From: Aureimonas sp. AU20
Lineage (GTDB): Bacteria > Pseudomonadota > Alphaproteobacteria > Rhizobiales > Rhizobiaceae
Assembly: GCF_001442755.1 (NCBI RefSeq)
Contig: NZ_CP006367.1
Span: forward strand, 434,001-498,000
Direction of reading: 5' to 3'
DNA length: 64,000 bases
In this document: in pieces, positions 8,725 through 17,221 of the stretch
Numbering within the stretch: the stretch's first letter is position 1
Layout of the letters: every line of letters begins with the position of its first letter
The notes under the pieces: model-generated
The model's input: the letters and a program-made list of their open reading frames with translations, nothing else
Databases searched by the model: none
Told to the model about the DNA's origin: nothing
Program-made: the position numbers and the translations under genes

Positions 8725-9864
8725 TCAGGCCGGGCTTCGGGCCCAGTCCCGAAGATCCTCCACCAAAAGCTCCGGCGCTTCCAGCGCGGCGAAATGGCCT
8801 CCCTGGGGCATCTGCGTCCAGCGCGACACGGCAAAGGCCCGCTCGGCATAGGAGCGCGGCGGCCAGGGGTGCAGGGGGTCGCCGGGGAAGCAGGCGAAGG
8901 CGGTCGGTACCTCGACCCGCTCGCCCGGCTTCAACTGCCGCAGCCCCTTCTTCATCGCCTCGCTGTAGTAGCGGATCGACGTGTGGAAGGCGCCGGTCGC
9001 GTGGTAGATCATCGCCGTGTCGATCAGCTCGTCCAGCGTGAAGACCTCCTCGAAGGACCGCTCGCGCCGGTCCGACCAGTCGTGGTAGCGCTCCACGATC
9101 CAACTGGCCTGGCGCATCGGGTCGTTCCCCACCAGCCAGGACAGGCTCTGCGGCTTGGAGCCTTGCAGGTGGCGATAGGCGCCGAGTTCCTTCTCGATCC
9201 CCTCCATCCGCTTCGCCCATTCCGTCTCCGCCTCGCCCTGCGGCCCGCCGGCGGGCTGGGGGAAGATCATGGTGAGATGGATGCTCTCCAGGCTTTCGGA
9301 ATGGCGCAGCGCCAGGAGCGAGGTGACGAGCGCGCCCCAGTCGCCGCCATGGGCGCGATAGGTCCTGTAGCCCAGCACCTCGCGCATCAACTTGTCGAAC
9401 AGGTCGGCCGTGCGCGCTTGGTCCACGGTCTCGGACGGATGGTCGGAAAAGCCGAAATTGGGAAGGCTGGGAATGACGAGGTCGAACGCATCCTCCGCGC
9501 GGCCTCCGAAGCGCGAGGGATAGGCCAGCGGCTCGGCGACGCGCCAGAACTCGCGAAACGAGCCCGGCCAGCCATGCGTCATCAGAAGCGGCCGCCGCCC
9601 GCCGCTTTCGCCCAGGAGATGCACGAAATGCAGCCCGACCCCGTCCACCACGGCGCGAAACTGCGAGAAGCGGTTGAGCCGCTCCAGCGCCTCCGAACGG
9701 TCGTAGCGGTTCAGCCAATACTCCTGCAGCCGGCGCAGGAAGGCGGGGTCGGAGCCGGTCGTCCACCCATCGCCGTCAGGAGCGGGCGCGAACTCATAGG
9801 CGGCGACGCGCGCCCGCACGGTGTCGAACAGGTCGGGCGTCCAGCTCACTTCGAATGGCTTCAT
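8725..9864 (-). CDS. Epoxide hydrolase family protein
   Basis: An alpha/beta hydrolase of 379 aa with the N-terminal EHN domain of microsomal-type epoxide hydrolases (FEVSWTPDLFDTVRARV at the start). It has oxyanion motif HGWPGS (near residue 95), nucleophile elbow HGGDWGA with Asp (near residue 174) and catalytic His in MPQGGHFAALE near residue 355. It probably opens epoxides with water, in the cytoplasm. The ATG at 9864 is chosen; a GTG at 9867 is also possible. It is divergent from the glucan gene. Confidence 0.9.
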   Translation of the reverse strand: MKPFEVSWTPDLFDTVRARVAAYEFAPAPDGDGWTTGSDPAFLRRLQEYWLNRYDRSEALERLNRFSQFRAVVDGVGLHFVHLLGESGGRRPLLMTHGWPGSFREFWRVAEPLAYPSRFGGRAEDAFDLVIPSLPNFGFSDHPSETVDQARTADLFDKLMREVLGYRTYRAHGGDWGALVTSLLALRHSESLESIHLTMIFPQPAGGPQGEAETEWAKRMEGIEKELGAYRHLQGSKPQSLSWLVGNDPMRQASWIVERYHDWSDRRERSFEEVFTLDELIDTAMIYHATGAFHTSIRYYSEAMKKGLRQLKPGERVEVPTAFACFPGDPLHPWPPRSYAERAFAVSRWTQMPQGGHFAALEAPELLVEDLRDWARSPA

Positions 9865-10124
9865 CACTCGGGGTCCCTTCGCTAGGCTCGCTGACAGAAC
9901 AGGGCGGGCGTGCCGCCAGAAGGGGAAAGACGGCCAAGGGTGGCTTCGGGTTGCATCGCGCCGGCAAGGGCTCCTGAGCGTGCAGACTATGACACCCTAT
10001 GGCCGCGCCTTCACCATCGTCCCGCCAAGCCCATCTTGCAGAGCGGTAAAACGGGGCTTCGAGTTGACAGGAGCGCTCCAACGCTCCTACTGCCGCCCGA
10101 CCTGGCGAAAGGGACTGACCGCGC

Positions 10125-11684
10125 ATGACGATCGACCTCAACCGACGTGACCTGATGATGGGGCTCGCCGCGCTCGGCCTGGCCAGCCAGACGCGGCTGG
10201 CGCTGGCGCAGGAATCGGGCCTCGCCTTCGACGCGCCCAAGCCCTTCTCCTTCGACCAGCTGGTGGAGCAGGCGCGCCAGCTGGCCGCCCAGCCCTATGT
10301 GCCCGAAGTGCCGCGCGCGGCCGACACGCTGGAGCGGATCGACTTCGACCAGCATTGGCGCATCAAGTTCAAGCCGGAGAACACGCTCCAGCTCAACGAC
10401 GGCAAGGCGCCGATCCGCTTCTTCCATCTCGGCCGCTACTTCAAGCTGCCGGTCGGCATCCATGTCGTGGAGAACGGGCAGGCGCGCACGCTGCGCTACG
10501 ATCCCAAGCTCTTCTCCATTCCCGACGACAGCCCGGCCAAGGAACTGCCCTCCGACATCGGCTTCGCCGGCTTCCGCGTTCTGGAGCCCAATTCCGATGC
10601 GGACTGGCTGGCCTTCCTGGGCGCGGCCTATTTTCGCACGTCCGGCGAGGACAACCAGTTCGGCATGTCGGCGCGCGCGCTGGCCATCGACGTGGCGACG
10701 CCGACGCCCGAGGAGTTCCCGCGCTTCACCGACTTCTATCTGGAGCCCTCGGTCGACGGGCGCCTCGTCATCACCTGCGCGCTCAACTCGCCCCGCGTCG
10801 CCGGCGTCCTGCGCATGGACGTGAAGAAGGGCGGGCCGATCGTCATGGACATCCAGGCGCGCTACTTCGCGCGCGAGGACATCGGCCGCTTCGGCATCGC
10901 GGCGCTGACCTCGATGTACTGGTATTCCGAGACCGACAAGCTGCGCCGGGTCGACTGGCGGCCGGAGGTCCACGATTCCGACGGCTTGGCGCTGTGGACG
11001 GGCACGGGCGAGCGCATCTGGCGCCCGCTGAACAACCCCAACAACGTCATGACCTCGACCTTCACCTCGGACGCGCCCAAGGGCTTCGGCCTCCTGCAGC
11101 GCGACCGCAACTTCGAGAACTACGAGGACGACGGCGTGTTCTACGAGCGCCGCGCCAGCGTCTGGGTCGAGCCCAAGGGCGATTGGGGTCCGGGCGCGGT
11201 GCAGCTCGTGGAAATCCCGACCGACGACGAGATCCACGACAACATCGCCGCCTACTGGCTCTCCGCCAAGCCCGTGAAGAAGGGTGACGCGGTGAGCGTC
11301 GACTACGTCCTGCACTGGGCCAATGGGGAGCCCTATCCCGGCGATGTCGGCAAGGTCGTCTCGACGCGCCTCGGGCGTGGAGGCGTGGCGGGACAGGCGC
11401 GCCCGGCGGGCGTCACCAAGGTCGTGGTGGATTTCGACGGCGGGCTCGTGGCCGGGCTCGACCGGTTCGAAAAGGGCGTGAAGCCCGTGGTTTCCGCCTC
11501 GCGCGGCACGCTCAGCAATATCGACGCCTATTCGGTCAAGGTCGGAACGGCCTGGCGCGTCACGTTCGACGTCGCGGCGGAGGGCGCGGAGCCGGTGGAA
11601 CTGCGCCTCTTCCTGCGCGAGGGCGACAAGATCCTGACGGAAACCTGGGCCTACCAGTTCCTCCCCGTGGCGGCGAGAAGCTGA
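10125..11684 (+). CDS. Periplasmic glucan biosynthesis protein, MdoG/OpgG-OpgD family
   Basis: A 519-residue exported protein. The N-terminus (NRRDLMMGLAALGLASQTRLALAQ) has a twin arginine followed by a hydrophobic stretch, so Tat export is likely, as for OpgD. The rest is the MdoG fold: FSFDQLVEQARQLAAQPY, PIRFFHLGRYF, FRVLEP, and C-terminal immunoglobulin-like VSVDYVLHWANGEPYPGDVGKV. These proteins act on the backbone of osmoregulated periplasmic glucans. No opgH glucosyltransferase is adjacent, so its role here is inferred from the family. OpgG and OpgD cannot be told apart with certainty. Confidence 0.88.
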   Translation: MTIDLNRRDLMMGLAALGLASQTRLALAQESGLAFDAPKPFSFDQLVEQARQLAAQPYVPEVPRAADTLERIDFDQHWRIKFKPENTLQLNDGKAPIRFFHLGRYFKLPVGIHVVENGQARTLRYDPKLFSIPDDSPAKELPSDIGFAGFRVLEPNSDADWLAFLGAAYFRTSGEDNQFGMSARALAIDVATPTPEEFPRFTDFYLEPSVDGRLVITCALNSPRVAGVLRMDVKKGGPIVMDIQARYFAREDIGRFGIAALTSMYWYSETDKLRRVDWRPEVHDSDGLALWTGTGERIWRPLNNPNNVMTSTFTSDAPKGFGLLQRDRNFENYEDDGVFYERRASVWVEPKGDWGPGAVQLVEIPTDDEIHDNIAAYWLSAKPVKKGDAVSVDYVLHWANGEPYPGDVGKVVSTRLGRGGVAGQARPAGVTKVVVDFDGGLVAGLDRFEKGVKPVVSASRGTLSNIDAYSVKVGTAWRVTFDVAAEGAEPVELRLFLREGDKILTETWAYQFLPVAARS

Positions 11685-12009
11685 CAGGCTCCGTATCCCC
11701 CGACAAACCAGCACCGGCCCGCTAGGCCGGTGCCTCCGTCTCGCGACGGACAATTCCTTGACGGGCCGGGCCACGCCCGTTCGGCCCGAAGGCAGCAGCA
11801 CGCGCCTTTTCTAGCGATGGCCCCTGCTGGGTATCCAGCGCTCGTTTCGCGACGGCCCAGCCGTGCGCCTCGCCCTTTTGCAACCGGCCTGCCATGAAAG
11901 TCCGAACGTATAATCTCAGGTTATTTGATCATAGCGTGCCTTGATTTTAGCCAGCTATTAGAACCTTGGATTTAGAAGCCGGCCGGGCGGGCTTCGCACA
12001 GGATCTTTC
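11685..12009. other. Intergenic region between glucan gene and GGDEF gene
   Basis: This 325-bp gap begins with a hairpin (see separate entry) and then turns AT-richer near 11900-11960, where a promoter for the diguanylate cyclase gene is likely. No coding sequence is recognised. Confidence 0.5.
11711..11733 (+). terminator. Hairpin after the glucan biosynthesis gene
   Basis: Perfect 9-bp arms GCACCGGCC (11711-11719) and GGCCGGTGC (11725-11733) around a 5-nt loop, 27 bp after the stop. There is no T tract, so it may be a processing or Rho-associated end rather than a strict intrinsic terminator. Confidence 0.5.
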
Positions 12010-12927
12010 ATGCTCGATATGAGCGATCGACTCATGGCTCTGGCGGGCCAGACAGACGCGCTGGTCGGGATCTACGATCCCGTCGGCCGCCTCGTCTATG
12101 CCAATGCCGCCTATCGACGAACCTATTTCGTCGAGCCGGACGAGACGCCGCTCTGGACCGATCTGATGCGGCGCAACTACCACGCCAAGCGCGGCTCCTG
12201 CGTGTCGCATCCCGATTTCGAGCACTGGCTCTCCTCCTGCCTGTCGCGTCGCGGCACGAAGCCGAGCATGATCATCGAGTCCGATCTCATGGACGGGCGC
12301 TGGCTGGCGATCACCGAATCCACCCTGCCGGACGGCTGGATGCTGTTCGTCGCCTGCGACGTCACCCACCAGCACTCCTCGGGCCGTCAGGTTCGGCAGG
12401 AGCGCGACATCGCCTGGAAGTTCGCGCACACGGACGAGTTGACCGGCATATCGAACCGGCGCTACGTCATGTCGGCCCTCGCCGCGCTTTTGGAGCGCGG
12501 GTGCCCCGCCGACGCCCCGATGGGCTGCCTCAGCCTTCTGGACATCGACCATTTCAAGCAGATCAACGACCGGTTTGGCCATTCCACCGGCGACGCCGTG
12601 CTGGTGGAGATCGCGCGTCGCATCCCGGCCGTTCTGCGCACCTGCGATGCGTTCGGGCGGCTGGGCGGCGAGGAGTTCATGCTGATCCTGCCGCATGTGA
12701 CGCTGGAGGAGGGCCAAGCGACGCTGACCCATGTACTGGCGGCGATCAGCCGGCCGAACCTTTTGGCGGAGGATCCCGCCCATATCGTCACCTGCTCGGC
12801 GGGCCTGACGCCGATCCGCCCCGGCGACCAGCTGGCGGACCTCTACTCGCGGGCCGATCAGGCGCTCTACAGCGCCAAGCGCACCGGCCGAAACCGCACG
12901 GTGGTCTCCGCCGCTTGCGAGGCCTGA
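12010..12927 (+). CDS. Diguanylate cyclase with N-terminal PAS domain
   Basis: A 305-residue protein. Residues about 10-120 form a PAS-like sensor (VGIYDPVGRLVYANAAYRRTYF). Residues about 140-300 form a GGDEF domain (DELTGISNRRYVMSAL, SLLDIDHFKQINDRFGHSTGDAVL, GRLGGEEFMLILP). The catalytic GGEEF is intact, so c-di-GMP synthesis from GTP is expected. An inhibitory I-site RxxD (RTCD) lies five residues before GGEEF, which predicts product inhibition. No membrane segment is seen, so it is probably cytosolic. Confidence 0.92.
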   Translation: MLDMSDRLMALAGQTDALVGIYDPVGRLVYANAAYRRTYFVEPDETPLWTDLMRRNYHAKRGSCVSHPDFEHWLSSCLSRRGTKPSMIIESDLMDGRWLAITESTLPDGWMLFVACDVTHQHSSGRQVRQERDIAWKFAHTDELTGISNRRYVMSALAALLERGCPADAPMGCLSLLDIDHFKQINDRFGHSTGDAVLVEIARRIPAVLRTCDAFGRLGGEEFMLILPHVTLEEGQATLTHVLAAISRPNLLAEDPAHIVTCSAGLTPIRPGDQLADLYSRADQALYSAKRTGRNRTVVSAACEA

Positions 12928-13077
12928 CGACCCGTTCCATCATCAGCTTTGCCGGCTTACCGGCGTCTTTGTCGCAGCTGACGTCCGTCGCCCGGCCCTA
13001 TCTCGCTGGGGGAGCCAGGCGGCAGGAGACAATATGCGGATCGGCCATCGGATTGACGATCAAACGGGCGGGCGCTG

Positions 13078-13755
13078 ATGGCGACACTGGTTATGGTTCT
13101 GCGCGGCGGCGGCCGCTACACGCCCCTCTGGGTGGAGCGGCTTTGGGCAGGCGCCCGCCGGCATGCGCCGGGTTTCTCGCGCTGCCTCTGCCTTTCCGAC
13201 ATGGCGTTTTCGATCGAGGGCGTCGAGCGCGTGCCGCTTAGCCAGGACTGGCCGGTTTGGTGGTCCAAGATGGAGGCGCTGCGCCCCGGCCTCGTGCAAG
13301 GAACGGCGGTTCTGTGCGATCTCGACACGGTGATCTCGGGCGACGCCGCCGCGCTCACCGAGCCCGGCCTCTGCGCCATGGAGGACCATTTCCACAAAGG
13401 GCGCGTGTCGAGCGCGCTCCTACGCTGGGAGGGCGATGCGCTGGGCTTCGTTCACGAGCGGTTTTGCGCCGATCCGCAGCGCTGGATGCAGCCGGGCTCC
13501 TGCGGCCCGGTGCCCAACGCCGTGCATGGCGACCAGGTGGTGATCGACCATCTCCTGCGCGAGCGCGCCATCGTGCCGGACTTCTTCCAGAAGCGGCATC
13601 CCGGTCTTCTCGACTTCTACGACCCCGATCAGCGCGAGCCCGGCCCGGTGCTCGTGTTCATCGGCGACGCCAAGCCCGACCTCGCCACCGAGCCCGTCGC
13701 CTCGCTCTGGCGCGGGGCGCGCGCGGTCAGTGCGGGCGAACCCGCCGCAGCGTGA
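13078..13755 (+). CDS. Hypothetical protein, glycosyltransferase-like
   Basis: A 225-residue soluble protein I cannot place in a named family with confidence. The order MVLRGGGRYTPLWVERLWAGARRHAPGF, VPLSQDWPVWWSKMEAL, AVLCDLDTVISGD and then HGDQVVIDHLLRE resembles GT-A-type glycosyltransferases, in which a DxD motif (here DLD) binds a metal and nucleotide sugar. Its 3' end overlaps the convergent alkB gene by 29 bp. Function is only suggested. Confidence 0.6.
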   Translation: MATLVMVLRGGGRYTPLWVERLWAGARRHAPGFSRCLCLSDMAFSIEGVERVPLSQDWPVWWSKMEALRPGLVQGTAVLCDLDTVISGDAAALTEPGLCAMEDHFHKGRVSSALLRWEGDALGFVHERFCADPQRWMQPGSCGPVPNAVHGDQVVIDHLLRERAIVPDFFQKRHPGLLDFYDPDQREPGPVLVFIGDAKPDLATEPVASLWRGARAVSAGEPAAA

Positions 13756-14335
13756 GATTGATCCGTCCGCCCTTCGGCAGAAGGGTCGAGCTGCCCGGCA
13801 GGATGCGGTCCACGCCGTGGAAGCACAGGCGCCCCGCCCCGCCGAGCACGAGAACGTCGCCCGAGCGAAGCCGTAGCGAGCGCGTCGGGTCCCCCCGCTC
13901 CAGCCCGCCCAGCCGGAACACCGCCTCGTCGCCCAGCGACACGGACAGGACGGGGGCCAGCAGGTCCTCCTCGTCCCGGTCCTGATGCAGGCCGAGCCGC
14001 GCCGTCTCGTCGTAGAAGTTGACGAGGCAGGCGTCGGGCGGAACCGGCCAGTCGGCCACCTCCTCCCAGAGCCGGAGGAGACGGGCCGGGATCGGCGGCC
14101 AGGGCGCGCCGGTCCCCGGATGGGTCGGCTGGTAGCGATAGCCCTTGCGGTCCGACACCCAGCCGAGCGGGCCGCCATTGGTCATGCGCACGGAAAAGGG
14201 CCGGCCGGTGCCGGGCATTTCGGGGCGCAGGAGCGGCGCGGCCGCGACCATGGCCCGAACCTCGCCCAGCAGTTCCTCCTGCGCCGGCCGCGCCAGATGG
14301 GCGGGAAACAGGTGCACGCCGGGGCGAAGCTCCAT
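13727..14335 (-). CDS. alkB: AlkB-type 2-oxoglutarate/Fe(II) dioxygenase
   Basis: Oxidative demethylase for alkylated bases in DNA or RNA. The iron ligands are visible as His-x-Asp in GLHQDRDEED (near residue 130) and a distal His in RLCFHGVDRIL (near residue 170). The 2-oxoglutarate-binding arginines are in RINLTLRRVR near the C-terminus. The substrate-side motif NFYDETARLGLHQD is typical of AlkB proper. Length 202 aa matches the family. The gene converges with the glycosyltransferase-like gene and follows the luxR-type gene. Confidence 0.92.
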   Translation of the reverse strand: MELRPGVHLFPAHLARPAQEELLGEVRAMVAAAPLLRPEMPGTGRPFSVRMTNGGPLGWVSDRKGYRYQPTHPGTGAPWPPIPARLLRLWEEVADWPVPPDACLVNFYDETARLGLHQDRDEEDLLAPVLSVSLGDEAVFRLGGLERGDPTRSLRLRSGDVLVLGGAGRLCFHGVDRILPGSSTLLPKGGRINLTLRRVRPH

Positions 14336-14339
14336 TCTT

Positions 14340-15059
14340 TTAGGAGAGGTAGCCGAGCTGGGCCGCGAGGGCCACGGCGTGGGTGCGGTTGGAGGCGTCG
14401 AGCTTGCGCGTGGCGGAGGTGAGATATTGCGAGATCGTGTGCTCGGAGAGCTTCAGGATCGTGCCGATCTCCGACGAGGTCTTGCCCAGCATGGCGAGCT
14501 TCAGACAGTCCCGCTCGCGCCCGGTCAACGGGTTGTTGCGCCGGTTCTCCTCGAAGCGGATGCAGCTCATCATGCCGAAGGCGGCGAAGGCGACCAGATG
14601 CAGCGCATCGGCCTTCGCCTCGTCGATGGGCGGGCCGGGGCCAAAGAAGCAGAGAACCCCGTTGAACCCCGTCAGCCCGTGAACGGGGCAGTAGACGCCC
14701 GACAGCGTTCCGCTGGCACCGAGAAAGCGCGCCTGCGGCTCCATGTCGGGATCGTCGGGATCGTAGCCGTAGAGCGTTTCGGCATCCCAGACGAGCGGCA
14801 GGACGCCGCCCCGCAGGGCGCGCAGAACGGGGGAGTAGCGGTTCAGCCCATGCCGCTCGAAGCCGCGCCGGAACTCCTCGTTCCAGTTGGACAGGACGAG
14901 CCGCATCTCGGCCCCCGCCTCGTCGGTCGAGGGAATGGACAGAAGAGCGAAATGGGAAAATCCGGAGGCCGCCGCCACCATCGCCAGGCTGGCTGACAGA
15001 CCTTCCGTCGTCCACGGTCGCGGGGTGAGCTGAATGATCGAGCCGAGCGCCACCGTCAT
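14340..15059 (-). CDS. LuxR-type transcriptional regulator (probable solo)
   Basis: A 239-residue protein with an N-terminal autoinducer-binding-like domain (about residues 15-160) and a C-terminal LuxR helix-turn-helix (NPLTGRERDCLKLAMLG, then SSEIGTILKLSEHTISQYL). The start is taken at MTVALGS because the earlier in-frame region is Arg-rich filler. In LuxR/TraR proteins an Asp-Pro pair contacts the lactone amide; here that place reads Ser-Pro (NRYSPVLRAL), so acyl-homoserine lactone binding may be altered. No luxI gene is in the window. It lies 5 bp upstream of alkB on the same strand. Confidence 0.85.
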   Translation of the reverse strand: MTVALGSIIQLTPRPWTTEGLSASLAMVAAASGFSHFALLSIPSTDEAGAEMRLVLSNWNEEFRRGFERHGLNRYSPVLRALRGGVLPLVWDAETLYGYDPDDPDMEPQARFLGASGTLSGVYCPVHGLTGFNGVLCFFGPGPPIDEAKADALHLVAFAAFGMMSCIRFEENRRNNPLTGRERDCLKLAMLGKTSSEIGTILKLSEHTISQYLTSATRKLDASNRTHAVALAAQLGYLS

Positions 15060-15557
15060 TGCGCCCGTGCGTCTCCCTGGAGACGACCGGAAAGCGAGAC
15101 TGTGAAGCGCATGGCGATCCCTTCCGCAGAAAACCGCGCGGTGGCGGGACGCACCGCGCACCCCCCAACTCTTCGGCTTACTTAATCGCAAATTTGACAC
15201 GGTTCGACCCCCGCCGAGCCACAAAATTTCTCACGATCACGTCGGTTGGTTAGAATTGCTTTAATGACACAGACGGCAAAGCATGGTCGCTCTGCCTCCG
15301 CGCGAGCGCCCTGCGAGGCCCCTATGAGGAGGACTCTCGTCCCTTCGTAAGGAGCGAGGCGCGGCATTCCCGTAGAGATCGGCGGGAAAGGATCGAAGCC
15401 CCGGCGCCCGAAGGATTTGCCAAGGCGCCGCCCTTCGTGATGCGGCCCGCGGCGGAGATGAAACGCCGCCTCTGGCGTTCGGGCGATCTCCTCCCCATCT
15501 TTGCGCTGCGTTTCCCCGCTGATCCGATCGGCGACGAGCACGAGATTGCTGACCAGA
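15060..15557. other. Intergenic region between luxR-type gene and hslU
   Basis: A 498-bp gap between divergent genes, containing an AT-rich patch around 15180-15265 where promoters for either side are likely. The in-frame extension upstream of the hslU ATG has no homology to HslU and is treated as non-coding. I found no clear heat-shock promoter by eye. Confidence 0.45.
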
Positions 15558-16868
15558 ATGACCGACTTTTCCCCCCGCGAGATCGTTTCCGAACTCGATC
15601 GCCACATCATCGGGCAGCGCGAAGCCAAGCGCGCGGTGGCCGTGGCCCTGCGCAACCGCTGGCGCCGCCAGCAGCTTCAAGGCTCGCTCCGCGAAGAGGT
15701 GAGCCCCAAGAACATCCTGATGATCGGGCCGACGGGCGTCGGCAAGACCGAGATCTCGCGCCGCCTCGCCAAGCTGGCCGGCGCGCCCTTCCTGAAGGTC
15801 GAGGCGACGAAGTTCACCGAGGTCGGCTATGTCGGCCGCGACGTCGAGCAGATCGTGCGCGATCTCGTGGAGATCGGCATCGGGCTGGTGCGCGAGAAGA
15901 AGCGCGCCGAGGTGCGGGCCAAGGCCCATGCAGGCGCCGAGGAGCGCGTGCTCGAAGCCCTCGTCGGCAAGACCGCCTCCCCCGCCACGCGCGACAGTTT
16001 CCGCAAGCGCCTGCGCGCCGGCGAGCTGGACGAGAAGGAAATCGACATCGAGGTGGCCGACACGTCCAACCCGCTCGGCGGCATGGACATTCCCGGCATG
16101 CCCGGCGCCAATATCGGCGTTCTCAACCTGTCCGAGATGTTCGGAAAGGCGATGGGCGGGCGCACCAAGACGCGCCGCACAACGGTCAAGGAAAGCTACG
16201 ATCTCCTGATCGGCGAGGAGTCCGACAAGCTTCTCGACAACGAGGCTCTGATCGCCGACGCCATCGCGGCGGTGGAGAACAACGGCATCGTGTTCCTGGA
16301 CGAGATCGACAAGATCGCCAACAAGGACGGGATGGGCGGCGGCGCCGGCGTCAGCCGCGAGGGCGTGCAGCGCGATCTCCTGCCGCTGGTGGAAGGCACG
16401 ACGGTTGCCACCAAGCACGGGCCGGTGAAGACCGACCACATCCTCTTCATCGCGTCCGGCGCCTTCCATGTCGCCAAGCCGTCCGACCTCCTGCCGGAGT
16501 TGCAGGGCCGCCTGCCGATCCGGGTCGAGCTGCGCGCGCTGACGAAGGACGATTTCCGTCGCATCCTGACCGAGACGGAAGCCTCGCTCATCAAGCAGTA
16601 TATCGCCCTGATGAAGACGGAGAACGTCGATCTCGAGATCACCGACGACGCGATCGACGCGATCGCCGATCTCGCCGTGTCGCTGAACGGCACGGTGGAG
16701 AATATCGGTGCCCGCCGGCTCCAGACGGTGATGGAGCGCGTGCTGGACGACATTTCCTTCGAGGCGCCCGACAAGGGCGGCGAGAGCTACCGCGTCGACG
16801 CTGCCTATGTTCGCAAGGCGCTGGACGGCATCGCCGGGAACGTGGACCTGTCGCGCTTCATTCTCTGA
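15558..16868 (+). CDS. hslU: ATP-dependent protease ATPase subunit HslU
   Basis: AAA+ unfoldase (ClpY) that feeds substrates to HslV. The start [20 protein letters not shown] is the conserved N-terminus. Walker [16 protein letters not shown] is near residue 57 and Walker [13 protein letters not shown] near residue 247. The pore motif GYVGRD is near residue 90 and sensor residues are in the [15 protein letters not shown] region. The C-terminus ends DLSRFIL, the tail that docks into HslV. Full length at 436 aa. hslV lies 13.5 kb away on the other strand, so the usual hslVU operon is split here. Confidence 0.97.
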   Translation: MTDFSPREIVSELDRHIIGQREAKRAVAVALRNRWRRQQLQGSLREEVSPKNILMIGPTGVGKTEISRRLAKLAGAPFLKVEATKFTEVGYVGRDVEQIVRDLVEIGIGLVREKKRAEVRAKAHAGAEERVLEALVGKTASPATRDSFRKRLRAGELDEKEIDIEVADTSNPLGGMDIPGMPGANIGVLNLSEMFGKAMGGRTKTRRTTVKESYDLLIGEESDKLLDNEALIADAIAAVENNGIVFLDEIDKIANKDGMGGGAGVSREGVQRDLLPLVEGTTVATKHGPVKTDHILFIASGAFHVAKPSDLLPELQGRLPIRVELRALTKDDFRRILTETEASLIKQYIALMKTENVDLEITDDAIDAIADLAVSLNGTVENIGARRLQTVMERVLDDISFEAPDKGGESYRVDAAYVRKALDGIAGNVDLSRFIL

Positions 16869-16896
16869 CGCCGCCTCGATCCCTGTCCGCATGAGG

Positions 16897-16925
16897 AGCC
16901 GCGTCCGAAAGGGCGCGGCTTTTTC
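16897..16925 (+). terminator. Rho-independent terminator of hslU
   Basis: Arms AGCCGCG (16897-16903) and CGCGGCT (16914-16920) are followed by TTTTTCTGTTTT, 28 bp past the hslU stop. Stem plus T tract is a standard intrinsic terminator. Confidence 0.85.
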
Positions 16926-17221
16926 TGTTTTGAGGGACCGATCTAGCGGCCGCGTTCTTTGCCGGACGGGGCGGGTTCGCGCCTTGCGGGAGGCACCGCC
17001 GACATCCCCGTCATTGCTTCAAGCGCCAGGAAACGCGGCGGGTGCGGCCTCGGTCGATCGGGATTGAACGAAGCTTCAAGCCGGCCCCGCCGAGGCCGAT
17101 CTCCCGGCTGCGGCGTGTGGTCGGCTCGGCTTATCGCGCTGCGGTCCCTTGACGCAGCCGCGAAGGGCGAACCAAATCAGCGCCCTGTCCCGCGCCGCGC
17201 GCGCCTTCCTGGTCCGAGCCC
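16926..17221. other. Intergenic region upstream of the MFS gene
   Basis: About 300 bp after the hslU terminator. GC-rich, without recognisable coding sequence or repeats. The MFS promoter is presumably here but no motif stands out. Confidence 0.4.

Noticed and set aside
12658..12680. GGEEF instead of GGDEF in the diguanylate cyclase
   Set aside because: GGEEF is a normal active variant, so this is not degeneration.
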